Source of the DNA: Microvirga terrestris
GTDB taxonomy: Bacteria; Pseudomonadota; Alphaproteobacteria; Rhizobiales; Beijerinckiaceae
DNA: 64,000 nt
NCBI RefSeq assembly: GCF_015694425.1
Contig: NZ_JADQDN010000001.1
Coordinates: 744,001-808,000, forward strand
Direction: 5' to 3'
This document shows, piece by piece, positions 53,467 to 64,000 of this stretch. The notes below the pieces were generated by a model, which made no database searches, was not told the DNA's origin, and worked only from the letters and a program-made list of their open reading frames with translations. The position numbers and the translations under genes are program-made. Positions within the stretch are counted from its first letter, which is position 1. Each line of letters begins with the position of its first letter.

Positions 53467-54370
53467 GCAAACCACCACAAAGGCCGGTTTCGTTGCTCTC
53501 ATCGGGGCCCCGAATGCCGGCAAGTCGACGCTGCTGAACTCGCTCGTCGGCTCCAAGGTGTCCATCGTATCGCGCAAGGTGCAGACCACAAGGGCGCTGG
53601 TGCGCGGCATCGCCATCGAGGGCGAGGCGCAGATCGTGTTCGTCGACACACCCGGCATCTTCAAGCCGAAGCGCCGTCTCGACCGAGCCATGGTCACCTC
53701 GGCCTGGGGCGGAGCAGGAGACGCGGACGTGATCGCCCTCCTGCTCGACGTGCGCAAGGGCATCGACGAAGAGGCCGAGGCGATCCTCGCCAAGCTGTCC
53801 GAACTGAAACGTCAAAAGGTCCTGATCCTCAACAAGATCGATCTGATCGAGCGTTCGAGACTTCTTGAGATGGCCGCCAAGCTCAACGAGCAGGTGCCGT
53901 TCGCCCACACCTTCATGATCTCGGCCCTCAAGGGCGACGGCATCGAGACCATGAAGCGCCAGCTCGCGCAGATGATGCCGGAAGGGCCATGGCTCTATCC
54001 GGAAGACCAGATTTCAGACGCGCCCCTGCGCATGCTGGCAGCCGAGATCACCCGCGAGAAGATCTACGAGCGCCTGCACGAGGAACTGCCCTACGAGTCG
54101 ACCGTCGAGACCGATCAGTGGCAGGTGCGCCCCGACGGGTCGGTGCGTATCGAGCAGACCGTGTTCGTGGAGCGCGACAGTCAGCGCAAGATCGTGCTCG
54201 GCAAGGGCGGCCAGACCATCAAGGCCATCGGCCAGGCAGCCCGCCGGGAGATTGCCGAGATCGCCGAGACGCCCGTGCACCTGTTCCTCTTCGTGAAGGT
54301 GCGCGAGAACTGGAGCGACGATCCCGAGCGCTACCGCGAGATGGGCCTGGAGTTCCCGCGGGGAGGCTAG
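53453..54370 (+). CDS. era: GTPase Era
   Basis: 305 residues: P-loop [17 protein letters not shown], switch region [24 protein letters not shown], and a C-terminal KH domain [20 protein letters not shown]. Era binds the 16S 3' end in 30S assembly. Its stop overlaps the convergent MCP stop by 4 bases. Confidence 0.96.
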   Translation: MEQPEQTTTKAGFVALIGAPNAGKSTLLNSLVGSKVSIVSRKVQTTRALVRGIAIEGEAQIVFVDTPGIFKPKRRLDRAMVTSAWGGAGDADVIALLLDVRKGIDEEAEAILAKLSELKRQKVLILNKIDLIERSRLLEMAAKLNEQVPFAHTFMISALKGDGIETMKRQLAQMMPEGPWLYPEDQISDAPLRMLAAEITREKIYERLHEELPYESTVETDQWQVRPDGSVRIEQTVFVERDSQRKIVLGKGGQTIKAIGQAARREIAEIAETPVHLFLFVKVRENWSDDPERYREMGLEFPRGG

Positions 54371-56112
54371 GCGCGGTACGCCGTCCGCAAGCCGCCCCAG
54401 TGGCGGCCGAGCACGCGGATCGGCGCGTCCACCTCCTGCATCATCACGATCTTCCCGCCGCCCATGTCGCGGGCATAGGCCTGCACGATGAAGGGCCGCG
54501 TGGACCGTGCCGCCGTAATGCCGGCACGGTCGTCGAAGATCCTCTTGTTGCGGGCATTTCCGGCGTTCCACACCGGATCGCCAGCCCGCTGGGCTTGAGA
54601 GTAGATCCGGTTGTGAACCGGGATATAGCCATTGCGGTCGATGGCGAGGCAGAAGGCCATCGTCGAGTCCGTGGCCAGCACTGTCTCAATGACGGTGGGC
54701 AAGAGCTTCTCGAAGACAGGTAGATAGGCCGTGCCGTACTGAACCGGGTCAGTGCCTGAGATGGGCCGATAATCGGTGTCGAAGACATCGTCCCGCGAGA
54801 CCCGGCCGTCCGCAACGGCCTGCTCGATCAATGTCTCCACCTGACGGGCGGTTTCCTGCGCCAGCAGGATGCGCGGCCGGTAGCTTGCCTCCACCTGCGC
54901 CACGAAGCTGTCGATGCGGATGCGGGCTTCATCGTTGAGCCTGTCGAAGCAGCAATGGATGCCCATAGGGCTGAGCGCGACGATCGTGGCGGTGACACGG
55001 CCGAGGTGCTGGACGTCGATCTCCACCGGCAGGCCGGGTCTTGCATCAAGGCTCGCAACCACGGCCATGAGAAGCCCACCGGCGCTGACGTCGATCAGCC
55101 GCGAGGAGGCGCTCCGCTGAGAGATCCACAAAGTCGCCGCGCGTTCGACCGGAAACCGGTCCGCCCGGCGCCTGTCGCCGATCTCGCTTTGGCGGATGAC
55201 GGTGACGAAACGCTGTCCGAGGGCCTTTGCCAGCCCGTCCGCCTTCCGGGTGGCCTGATCGGCCTCATGGGCCCTGGCGCTCGCGCTGAGGGAGATGGAG
55301 TCCACGTCACCCGCACGCTCGCTCACCTTAGCGACGCTGGCGGAGGTCACGCCGGCAAGGCGTGACGCCTCGCTGATGGCGGAATTCTGCTCCCCGACGG
55401 CCCCGCGCACCGTGTCGAAGACGGGGCGGACGCCCTGGACCGCCTCCACTACTTCCGTCACGGCGCCGGTCGAGGCCTGGGCCGTCTCGCGCAGGCGGTC
55501 GATCCGAAGGCGGATGTCGTCGGCGGCTTTGCCGGTCTGGGTGGACAGCACCTTCACCTCGCTCGCCACCACGGCGAAGCCCTTCCCGGCCTCGCCGGCG
55601 CGCGCCGCCTCGATGGTGGCGTTCAGCGCCAGCAGGTTCGTCTGGCGCGCCACTGCCGAGATCGTATCCACGATGCCGACGATTTCCGCCGTAGCAGTGG
55701 ACAATTGGATGATCAGGTCGCTGGCCTTCTGGGCGGCCTGGATCGCACTGTCGATCCGTGCGCTCGCATGCTCCATCGAGCGGCCGATCTCAGCCGATGT
55801 AACGGCGAGCTCCTCGGTCGACGATGCCAGCGCAAGGCTCTCGGCCGATGCGGCTTTGCCCGATGAGGCCAGCTCGCCGGCATGGCTACGGATCTCGGCC
55901 AGATCCTTCTCCACGGCGGCCACGTCGGATGCCGCGACAGCGATGGCCCGTGTGACGCCCTCGATGGCTTTCAGAACATCCGCCTCAAGCGAGTCCACCA
56001 CCTCGGTGTCGAGGCGGCTTTCGCGGGAGGCCGGGGGCGTTTCCTCCGATGGGACCTGAACCGCCTCGTTCAGGGCATCTGCTTCCGGAGAGCGCCGCAG
56101 AATACCAAACAT
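54367..56112 (-). CDS. Soluble methyl-accepting chemotaxis protein with PilZ and C-terminal sensor domain
   Basis: 581 residues from ATG at 56112 (GGAAG upstream). No membrane segment. The MCP signalling hairpin tip is at about 154-188 ([20 protein letters not shown]). At about 310-405 a PilZ domain shows both c-di-GMP motifs, RRADR (RxxxR) and DVSAGG (DxSxxG). The C-terminal ~180 residues ([58 protein letters not shown]) look like a Cache/PAS-like sensor seen in other alphaproteobacterial MCPs. A cytoplasmic receptor joining c-di-GMP to chemotaxis is inferred. Confidence 0.88.
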   Translation of the reverse strand: MFGILRRSPEADALNEAVQVPSEETPPASRESRLDTEVVDSLEADVLKAIEGVTRAIAVAASDVAAVEKDLAEIRSHAGELASSGKAASAESLALASSTEELAVTSAEIGRSMEHASARIDSAIQAAQKASDLIIQLSTATAEIVGIVDTISAVARQTNLLALNATIEAARAGEAGKGFAVVASEVKVLSTQTGKAADDIRLRIDRLRETAQASTGAVTEVVEAVQGVRPVFDTVRGAVGEQNSAISEASRLAGVTSASVAKVSERAGDVDSISLSASARAHEADQATRKADGLAKALGQRFVTVIRQSEIGDRRRADRFPVERAATLWISQRSASSRLIDVSAGGLLMAVVASLDARPGLPVEIDVQHLGRVTATIVALSPMGIHCCFDRLNDEARIRIDSFVAQVEASYRPRILLAQETARQVETLIEQAVADGRVSRDDVFDTDYRPISGTDPVQYGTAYLPVFEKLLPTVIETVLATDSTMAFCLAIDRNGYIPVHNRIYSQAQRAGDPVWNAGNARNKRIFDDRAGITAARSTRPFIVQAYARDMGGGKIVMMQEVDAPIRVLGRHWGGLRTAYRA

Positions 56113-56342
56113 TGCCGGGCTTCCATTCTCTTCGTGCTTAACCAAGCGTCACCCGGAAACCTTAACGAAGCGACAACGATCATAAAAACCTTTGATTTAC
56201 ATGGATTCATGCACGTTCAGGACGCAACCAGATGACCCTCAGGGCTTTATCCTGGGAGGTGAGGGAAAGCCGGTTCGACCCCGGACTCAGCCTTCCTGAC
56301 GTTGCGTTCCAGCGGTATCAGCGTCGACGTCCTGGAGAGGCC

Positions 56343-58118
56343 ATGAACAGCCCTTCTGATCACACGGCGCAAAGACGTCTTGCAGCCGTGCTTGCCGCGG
56401 ACGTGGTAGGCTATTCCGATCTCATGTTCAGGGACGAGGAAGGGACGCTCAGCCGCCTCAGAGACCTTCGGCGCCAGGTCATCGAACCTCGGATTAAGTC
56501 CCATCATGGGCGGCTGGTGAAGACGATCGGGGATGGATTCCTGATCGAGTTTGCAAGCCCTGTGGATGCGGTGCGCTGTGCTGTCGAACTTCAAGAAGCG
56601 GTTGCCAGTCCTCAAGGCAAGGCTGATGCCAAGCCCCTTCAACTCCGCGTCGGCATCAATCTCGGCGACATCATGGTCGAGGACGATGGCGACATTTTTG
56701 GCGATGGCGTGAACGTTGCCGCCAGATTGCAGAAGATGGCGCTGCCGGGCGGCATCTGCCTTTCGGGAAAAGTCTACGAGGAGGTGAAGGGCAAGCTTTC
56801 CTATGCGTTCGAGGATCGCGGAGAGCAGCGTTTCAAGAACATCGGGCAGCCGATCAGGGTCTTCTGCCTCTTGGAAGGAATGGACACGATGCAACGCTCG
56901 CCAGAGCGCCGGCCCTCCGGTTCTCATCCGGAAGGACCCTCCATCGCCGTTCTGCCTTTCGTCAATATCAGTAAGGAACCAGAGCAAGAATATTTCGCCG
57001 ACGGCATCGTCGAAGACATCATCGCAGCCCTGTCGCGCTTCAAGTCGTTCTTCGTCATCGCGCGGAACTCGACCTTTGCGTATAAGGGCCGCTCCATCAG
57101 CGTCGAGCAGATCGGCCGGGAACTCGGCGTCCGCTATGTGCTGGAGGGCAGCGTCAGGCGCTCGGGTCCGAGGATTCGGATCACGGCGCAGCTGGTCGAT
57201 GCGAGCACCGGAATGCATCTCTGGGCCGAGCATTACGACGGCGTCGTCGAGGATGTATTCGACCTTCAGGATCAGATCACGGCCAGTGTCGTGGGGTCGA
57301 TCCAGCCATCGATCCGAACGGCCGAGATCGAGCGGGCCAGGCGCAAGCGACCTGAAAATCTCGATGCCTACGACCTCGTGATGCGTGCGCTCCCCTATGT
57401 CTGGGCCCTGGAATACGAGGCAAACAAGGAGGCGGCCCGGCTCCTGGACAAGGCGCTTCTCCTAGACCCGGGTTATACGCTCGCCATGGCCCTGGCCGCT
57501 TGGTGCCGGGGTCAGCGGGTCGTCTACAACTGGTCGAAGAACCTTCAGGAGGACAAGCGCGAGACCCTCCGCCAGGCGCAAGCCGCAGCGGCCTTGGCCT
57601 ACGAAGATCCCTTCATCCTCACGGTGCTCGGTGCCGCCCTGACGATCACGCGGGAATTCCAGCGCGCCACATCGATGCTTGAGCGTGCGCTGTCGCTGGA
57701 TCCGAACTCGGCCTGGGCCTGGAACCGCAGCGGGTGGCTGCACAACTATCAGGACGACCCGGAGGTCGCGATCGAGCATTTCGAACGGTCCCTCCGCCTG
57801 AGCCCGTTCGATCCGATGGCGTTCAATTGCGAGATTGGCATCGGCTGCGCCCACTTCATCGCGCGGCGCTACGATCTTGCTGCGCAATGGCAGGAAAAGG
57901 CGCTTACGAGCAAGCCCAGGACCGCCTGGATCCATCGCACCCTCGCGCCCGCCTATGCCCTCGCGGGAGACTTAGATAAGGCTCGGGAAAGCGTCGACGA
58001 GTTGGTGAAAAGCTATCCCGGAATCCGGCTCGCTGACATTGTCCAGGCGTTGGCCTTCAGCATGGAGGCAATGAGCCGGTTTGCGGAGGGGCTGCGGCAG
58101 GCAGGCCTGCCCGAGTGA
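56343..58118 (+). CDS. Class III adenylate/guanylate cyclase with TolB-like and TPR domains
   Basis: 591 residues from ATG at 56343 (GGAGAGG upstream; the frame is open to 56232). The cyclase domain (about 12-185) has the metal Asp in LAADVVGYSDLMF, KTIGDGFLIEF, and the Asn/Arg pair in GDGVNVAARLQ. A TolB-N-like domain (IAVLPFVNISKEPEQEYFAD, RSISVEQIGRELGVRYVLEG) is at about 200-340, followed by TPRs. This build is very common in rhizobia, in many paralogues; the signal sensed is generally unknown. Cytosolic. Confidence 0.9.
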   Translation: MNSPSDHTAQRRLAAVLAADVVGYSDLMFRDEEGTLSRLRDLRRQVIEPRIKSHHGRLVKTIGDGFLIEFASPVDAVRCAVELQEAVASPQGKADAKPLQLRVGINLGDIMVEDDGDIFGDGVNVAARLQKMALPGGICLSGKVYEEVKGKLSYAFEDRGEQRFKNIGQPIRVFCLLEGMDTMQRSPERRPSGSHPEGPSIAVLPFVNISKEPEQEYFADGIVEDIIAALSRFKSFFVIARNSTFAYKGRSISVEQIGRELGVRYVLEGSVRRSGPRIRITAQLVDASTGMHLWAEHYDGVVEDVFDLQDQITASVVGSIQPSIRTAEIERARRKRPENLDAYDLVMRALPYVWALEYEANKEAARLLDKALLLDPGYTLAMALAAWCRGQRVVYNWSKNLQEDKRETLRQAQAAAALAYEDPFILTVLGAALTITREFQRATSMLERALSLDPNSAWAWNRSGWLHNYQDDPEVAIEHFERSLRLSPFDPMAFNCEIGIGCAHFIARRYDLAAQWQEKALTSKPRTAWIHRTLAPAYALAGDLDKARESVDELVKSYPGIRLADIVQALAFSMEAMSRFAEGLRQAGLPE

Positions 58119-58130
58119 GAATGTTGAAAC

Positions 58131-58165
58131 GAAAACCGGGAGAGTGGGGACCCTCCCGGTATTTC
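58131..58165. terminator. Hairpin between the cyclase and the OmpA-family gene
   Basis: ACCGGGA (58135-58141) pairs with TCCCGGT (58154-58160); AAAA precedes and ATTTCGG follows. It lies between convergent stops and can serve both strands. Confidence 0.6.
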
Positions 58166-58169
58166 GGTG

Positions 58170-60062
58170 TTATTGCTGCTGGTTCTGGCCCTGCAGCAGC
58201 GGGGTGATCCGGCGCAGGGTCACGCGACGGTTCTGCTGCTCGGGGGCCTCTGTCGTCACCTTCAGATACTGCTCGCCGTAGCCCTGGGTGGTCAGGTTCT
58301 CGGCCGGGATCTGGAAGCGCTGCGTGAGGATCGTGGCGATGGTTTCCGCACGCCGATCGGAGAGAGTTAGGTTGTCCTCATCCGCCCCGACCGCATCGGT
58401 GTGGCCCTCGACGAGGAAGATCTCGTTCGGGTTGCGGGAGATCGCCTCACGCAGGCCCTCGGCAATCACTCGCAACTGGTCGATCTGATCCGGGGGCAAC
58501 TCCCAGGATCCGAACTCGAAGGTGATCGTGTCGAGGTCGACCCGTGGCATGCGCTGGCGCAGCGGCTGGCTGCGGCGGATCTCGTCGAGGGTATAAGCCC
58601 GCTCGACCCTCTCCACCGGCGGTGCCGTAAAGGCCTCGACGATGTCGGCCCGCGAGGCGCGCTCCGTCTCGACGATGTAGCGCTCGCGCGGGATACGCAC
58701 GTTCGGGGGCGGCAGGCGGACGACCTCCTCCTCCATATAGCCGTAGCCGGGGCGGCGCTCGATACCGCTGCGGCGATTCTCGATTAGCACGACCTCACGT
58801 CCTGCGGGCTCGCGCCGCACGCGGCGGATCAGGTTTCCGTCCTCATCGCGCACGGTCAGGATCTCGGAGCCGTCAGGGCGGCGCACGATCGTGACCTCCT
58901 CGTTGCCGCCGCGCCGCTCCACGCGGATATCGGCGTCTCGATAGGTCCGGCGGAAGCGTTCGGTCTCATCGCTGCGGATGATCACCTCATTGCCTTGGCG
59001 AACGATCGTGCGGTTGCCCGGCTCCTCGATGATCACCCGGCCGCCCTCACGACGTTCCCGCCGCTCGCGGCGCAGATCCTCGATGCGGACGCGGGACGCA
59101 TCGAGCGGCTGGGTCGTGGCGGGAGCCGCCTGCTGAGGTGCCGTTTGGGCCGGTGCCGTGGGCTGGGCTCGCGTTTCGGGAGCAGGAGCCGCGGGAGCTG
59201 TCGGAGCGGGCTGGGTCCGCGTTGCCGGAGCCGTTGGCGCGGACGCCGGAGCAGGTGTCGGAACAGCGGGTGCCGCAGGGGCGGCCGTTGGTGCCGAAGG
59301 TGCGGGAGCCGTCGGGGCTGTGGTCGTAGTGGGTGCGTCCTGGCTAGGACGCTGGTCACGGGCGCGCTGGCGGTCCGGTCGCTCCGTATCACCTGGCCGG
59401 GCCGGTCGCTCCGCATCGGTTGGTCGGGGCGCACCTGCGGCAGGCCGCTGTTGGGCTGGAGCCGGAGGTGTGGCGGGCTGAGCCGCCGGAGCGGGCGTGC
59501 TCGGCGGTGTTCCGGCGGCAGGTGCCGGCGGTCGCGGACGCTCACGCTCCTGGGCAGCCGGGCGAGCTGGTCGTTCGGGTGTCTCGGCGGAAGGCCGGGG
59601 GCGTTCTGACGGCGTCTGCTCTGCAGGGCGCGCAGGGGTAGCCGGTACTGTGCCAGAGGGCGGCGTCGGCCGCTCGGCGGGTTGTGCCGCGCCGCGGCGC
59701 GGGGGCGGGGAATCCTCGGAATCGGTTGCGCGAGAGCCGCGCGGCCCATCGGGCCCACCACGTTCCGCCGGGCCTGCGCCTCGCGGCCCTCGCGGGCCTG
59801 CATCTTCGGAGGCGCCGGGGCCGCCGGCATCCTGGCCGCCCTGCCTGCGCTCCTGGCCTTGGCCGCCACGACGGGGTCCGTCGCCGTCCTGCTGGCCCTG
59901 CCGCCTCGGGCGTGCGCCGGGTGGGAGTTCTTCCTGGGCGCTCGGTCCGGCCTGAGCGACGACAATGGGTGCTGTGGCTTCCGGCTGGAGCGCCGACACG
60001 TTCGCCGGCAGCAGCATCAGGGGAAGGGCGGTGCTCGCAAGAAACAGATTGGAGAGTTTCAT
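58170..60062 (-). CDS. OmpA-family outer-membrane/peptidoglycan-binding protein with long Pro/Ala-rich linker
   Basis: 630 residues from ATG at 60062 (TTGAGG upstream; the frame is open further but the signal peptide starts here). A Sec signal peptide (MKLSNLFLASTALPLMLLPA) is followed by about 270 residues of Gly/Arg/Pro/Ala-rich low complexity. Then comes a charged beta-rich region with repeated R-rich strands (GRVIIEEPGNRTIVRQG, EEVTIVRRPDGSEILTVRDE), and a C-terminal OmpA domain (ITFEFGSWELPPDQIDQLRV, VEGHTDAVGADEDNLTLSDR RA). No beta-barrel is apparent, so it probably bridges to peptidoglycan. Confidence 0.87.
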   Translation of the reverse strand: MKLSNLFLASTALPLMLLPANVSALQPEATAPIVVAQAGPSAQEELPPGARPRRQGQQDGDGPRRGGQGQERRQGGQDAGGPGASEDAGPRGPRGAGPAERGGPDGPRGSRATDSEDSPPPRRGAAQPAERPTPPSGTVPATPARPAEQTPSERPRPSAETPERPARPAAQERERPRPPAPAAGTPPSTPAPAAQPATPPAPAQQRPAAGAPRPTDAERPARPGDTERPDRQRARDQRPSQDAPTTTTAPTAPAPSAPTAAPAAPAVPTPAPASAPTAPATRTQPAPTAPAAPAPETRAQPTAPAQTAPQQAAPATTQPLDASRVRIEDLRRERRERREGGRVIIEEPGNRTIVRQGNEVIIRSDETERFRRTYRDADIRVERRGGNEEVTIVRRPDGSEILTVRDEDGNLIRRVRREPAGREVVLIENRRSGIERRPGYGYMEEEVVRLPPPNVRIPRERYIVETERASRADIVEAFTAPPVERVERAYTLDEIRRSQPLRQRMPRVDLDTITFEFGSWELPPDQIDQLRVIAEGLREAISRNPNEIFLVEGHTDAVGADEDNLTLSDRRAETIATILTQRFQIPAENLTTQGYGEQYLKVTTEAPEQQNRRVTLRRITPLLQGQNQQQ

Positions 60063-60258
60063 GATCCTCAATTCATCACTAGACACACTAGGGTGTTCGA
60101 CAATGTGAAGGGGGAGGTTTGGTTCCCCTCCGGGCGAATTCCGCTTCTGCAACAGAATATTAGAAGTTGCCGGATATGGTTGAAGACCATGGCTGAATGC
60201 CCCCTGAATGCTTACATAAGAGATCCGGCAGATATCTTTTCGAGGGCCACCGCGTCCG

Positions 60259-60990
60259 ATGCATTGGACTGACGAAGGCGTCGTTCTCGGCGCCCGCAAG
60301 CACGGCGAGTCGAGCATCATTCTCGAGCTGATGACGCGCGAGCACGGCCGGCACATGGGACTGGTTCATGGTGGGCGCTCCAAGACCCTTCAGGCGGTTC
60401 TCCAACCCGGAAACACCGTGCAGGCGACTTGGCGTGCTCGGCTCGATGAGCATCTGGGCACCTATCAGGTGGAAGGACTGAACCTGCGCGCCGCACGGCT
60501 GATGGGGTCGTCGATGGCGCTCTACGGGCTGTCGACGCTCGCCCATCTTCTGCGCTACTTCCCGGAGCGCGACCCGCATTTCGCCCTCTTCGAGACGCTC
60601 ACTGTTCTGGTCGATCACCTGGACGACCCCGATCTCGCTCCGGCTTTGTTCGTGCGCTTCGAGCTCGCCATGCTGACCGAGCTCGGTTTCGGCCTCGATC
60701 TCACCAGCTGCGCCGCTACCGGGACGGAGCGCGACCTGACCTACGTGTCGCCCCGGAGCGGGCGGGCCGTGTCGGCCGAGGCCGGTGAGCCTTACAAGGA
60801 CCGGCTGCTTAAGCTGCCGGGCTTCCTGATCGGCCAGACCCGAGAGAATCGGCCCAGGGAAGAGGACATCCGGGCCGGATTTGCGCTCACCGACTTCTTC
60901 CTGCATCAGAACGTCTTCGGCCCTCAGGGGCAGCGGGCCCCGGACGAGCGGGCGCGTTTCGTCGCACTGGTCACGGCTGAGGACGAATGA
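60259..60990 (+). CDS. recO: DNA repair protein RecO
   Basis: 243 residues. The N-terminal OB fold is MHWTDEGVVLGARKHGESSI, GRHMGLVHGGRSKTLQAVLQ, PGNTVQATWRARLDEHLG, followed by the helical domain GLDLTSCAATGTERDLTYVS with partial zinc-site residues. RecO loads RecA on SSB-coated DNA and binds the SSB C-terminal tail, which makes the SSB-tail protein at 17428 relevant. Confidence 0.94.
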   Translation: MHWTDEGVVLGARKHGESSIILELMTREHGRHMGLVHGGRSKTLQAVLQPGNTVQATWRARLDEHLGTYQVEGLNLRAARLMGSSMALYGLSTLAHLLRYFPERDPHFALFETLTVLVDHLDDPDLAPALFVRFELAMLTELGFGLDLTSCAATGTERDLTYVSPRSGRAVSAEAGEPYKDRLLKLPGFLIGQTRENRPREEDIRAGFALTDFFLHQNVFGPQGQRAPDERARFVALVTAEDE

Positions 60991-61056
60991 GGTTTGTTTC
61001 TGTTATGTTCTCTTTTCAAATGGTAAGAAGCGATTCGCAGTTAAGGATTTCGAGTT

Positions 61057-63303
<2,247 letters not shown>

Positions 63304-63324
63304 CGCGCTTCCCGCTTCCTGTCG

Positions 63325-63357
63325 AAACCCTCCCCATCAGCGGGAGGGTTTCTTTTT
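63325..63357 (+). terminator. Rho-independent terminator of parC
   Basis: AACCCTCCC (63326-63334) pairs with GGGAGGGTT (63342-63350), followed by TTTCTTTTTA. It is 22 bp after the stop. Confidence 0.9.
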
Positions 63358-63376
63358 ATCTGAATGAGGAATCAGC

Positions 63377-63775
63377 ATGCGGGCCATCGCAGCAGGGGCT
63401 CTCTACTTTGCCGTCATCTTCGCACTCGGTTTCATCCTTGGCGCCGCCCGCGTCCTGATGATCGCTCCGCGCCTGGGAGAGACAGAGGCGGTGCTGGTTG
63501 AGCTGCCGATCATGTTGACGGCGTCGTGGATCGCATGCGGCTGGGTTCTGCGGCGGCTTCGCGTCGGGCTTAGCTTGGAAACGCGTCTCGCCATCGGCGG
63601 GGTCGCCTTTAGTCTTCTGATGCTCGCGGAACTCGGCGTCTCGGTGCTCGCCTTCGGCCGCACGCCGGCTGAGCATCTCGCCACCTACGGATCGGCCAGC
63701 GCGCTCGTTGGACTTGGCGCTCAGCTTATCTTCGCGGCCATGCCCCTCCTGCGGCGAACGAGATCCCAAGTCTGA
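63377..63775 (+). CDS. Four-helix membrane protein of unknown function
   Basis: 132 residues with four hydrophobic segments (about 5-28, 37-56, 68-91, 103-125). AVIFALGFILGAARVLMIAP and LVELPIMLTASWIACGWVLR recall small integral membrane proteins common in Hyphomicrobiales, but I do not recognise a named family. It lies between parC and bpt. Confidence 0.75.
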   Translation: MRAIAAGALYFAVIFALGFILGAARVLMIAPRLGETEAVLVELPIMLTASWIACGWVLRRLRVGLSLETRLAIGGVAFSLLMLAELGVSVLAFGRTPAEHLATYGSASALVGLGAQLIFAAMPLLRRTRSQV

Positions 63776-63797
63776 TGACCTCGCGCCTCAGCTCGAG

Positions 63798-64000
63798 TCA
63801 CTCCACCCGCGCCCAACCGTTCGCCAGCAGCCGCTCCTGAGGCTTGAATCGGGCCTTGTAGCCCATCTTCTTCGAGCCCTCGACCCAGTAGCCGAGATAG
63901 AGATACGGCAGGCCCATCGCCCTGGCGCGGCGGATGTGGTCGAGGATCATGAAGGTGCCGAGGCTGCGGTGCTGCATCTCCGGAGCGTAGAACGAATAGA
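63798..64000 (-). CDS. bpt: Aspartate/glutamate leucyltransferase (Bpt), C-terminal fragment (cut by window edge)
   Basis: The minus-strand frame entering from the right edge reads [60 protein letters not shown], then GWARVE and a stop at 63798. This is the conserved C-terminal block of the Ate/Bpt N-end-rule transferases, which add Leu to proteins starting with Asp or Glu for ClpAP/S degradation. The Bpt rather than Ate assignment follows from bacterial origin. Confidence 0.9.
   Translation of the reverse strand, partial: YSFYAPEMQHRSLGTFMILDHIRRARAMGLPYLYLGYWVEGSKKMGYKARFKPQERLLANGWARVE

Overview
The window is a GC-rich alphaproteobacterial chromosome segment, most like order Hyphomicrobiales (Rhizobiales) and probably near Methylobacteriaceae/Microvirga. 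This is inferred from gene order (rpsF-rpsR-DUF2232-rplI-dnaB-alr-radA-cvpA-purF; pdxJ-acpS-lepB-rnc-era-recO-parC-bpt), from the class III cyclase/TolB-like/TPR protein, and from the intergenic palindromes. No tRNA, rRNA, CRISPR array, intact transposase or integrase was recognised.

Layout. 1-13.6 kb: epmA (cut by the window edge) divergent from efp; an aminotransferase; a Ppx/GppA phosphatase coupled to rlmE; a sugar dehydrogenase; a GIY-YIG mini-gene between two palindromic repeats; a Tat-exported dienelactone hydrolase; a DHA2 exporter; guaB; a MAPEG protein; a 49-residue lipoprotein; an RsmB-type methyltransferase; a first RTX protein. 13.8-18.1 kb: guaA followed by an AT-rich patch with an orphan adenine methyltransferase, a truncated ORF, a near-copy of the guaA 3' end (candidate att site), a DUF1508 protein, and a small protein ending in an SSB-like acidic tail. 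18.1-31.7 kb: an ArsC-like protein, a YafY regulator with VOC and EVE proteins, TRAP permeases, NnrU, YfgM-like, der, an MHYT-PAS-GGDEF-EAL protein, a divergent EamA/MocR pair, and a YdeI-like protein.

31.7-35.4 kb holds the most unusual content: a solitary AT-rich gene for a GHKL ATPase with a C-terminal PD-(D/E)XK-like nuclease. It is followed at once by a near-consensus sigma-70 promoter and about 330 bp of hairpin-rich sequence that looks like an unannotated structured RNA, then a Cys-rich small protein and a second RTX protein. 35.6-50.1 kb: a SAF-domain dehydrogenase, two SDRs, then the purine/replication/ribosomal block on the minus strand, with a third RTX gene and a quinone-oxidoreductase-like gene between cvpA and radA. 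50.6-64 kb: the pdxJ-to-parC block, with a soluble PilZ-containing chemoreceptor, a cyclase and an OmpA-family protein between era and recO; bpt is cut by the right edge.

Most genes are housekeeping: guaB/guaA/purF make purines; efp, epmA, rlmE, the RsmB-like enzyme, der, era, rnc and the ribosomal proteins serve translation; dnaB, radA, recO and parC serve replication and repair. The accessory layer is small: the guaA-linked remnant, the ATPase-nuclease gene, three RTX proteins with one shared C-terminal module, and two families of intergenic palindromes.
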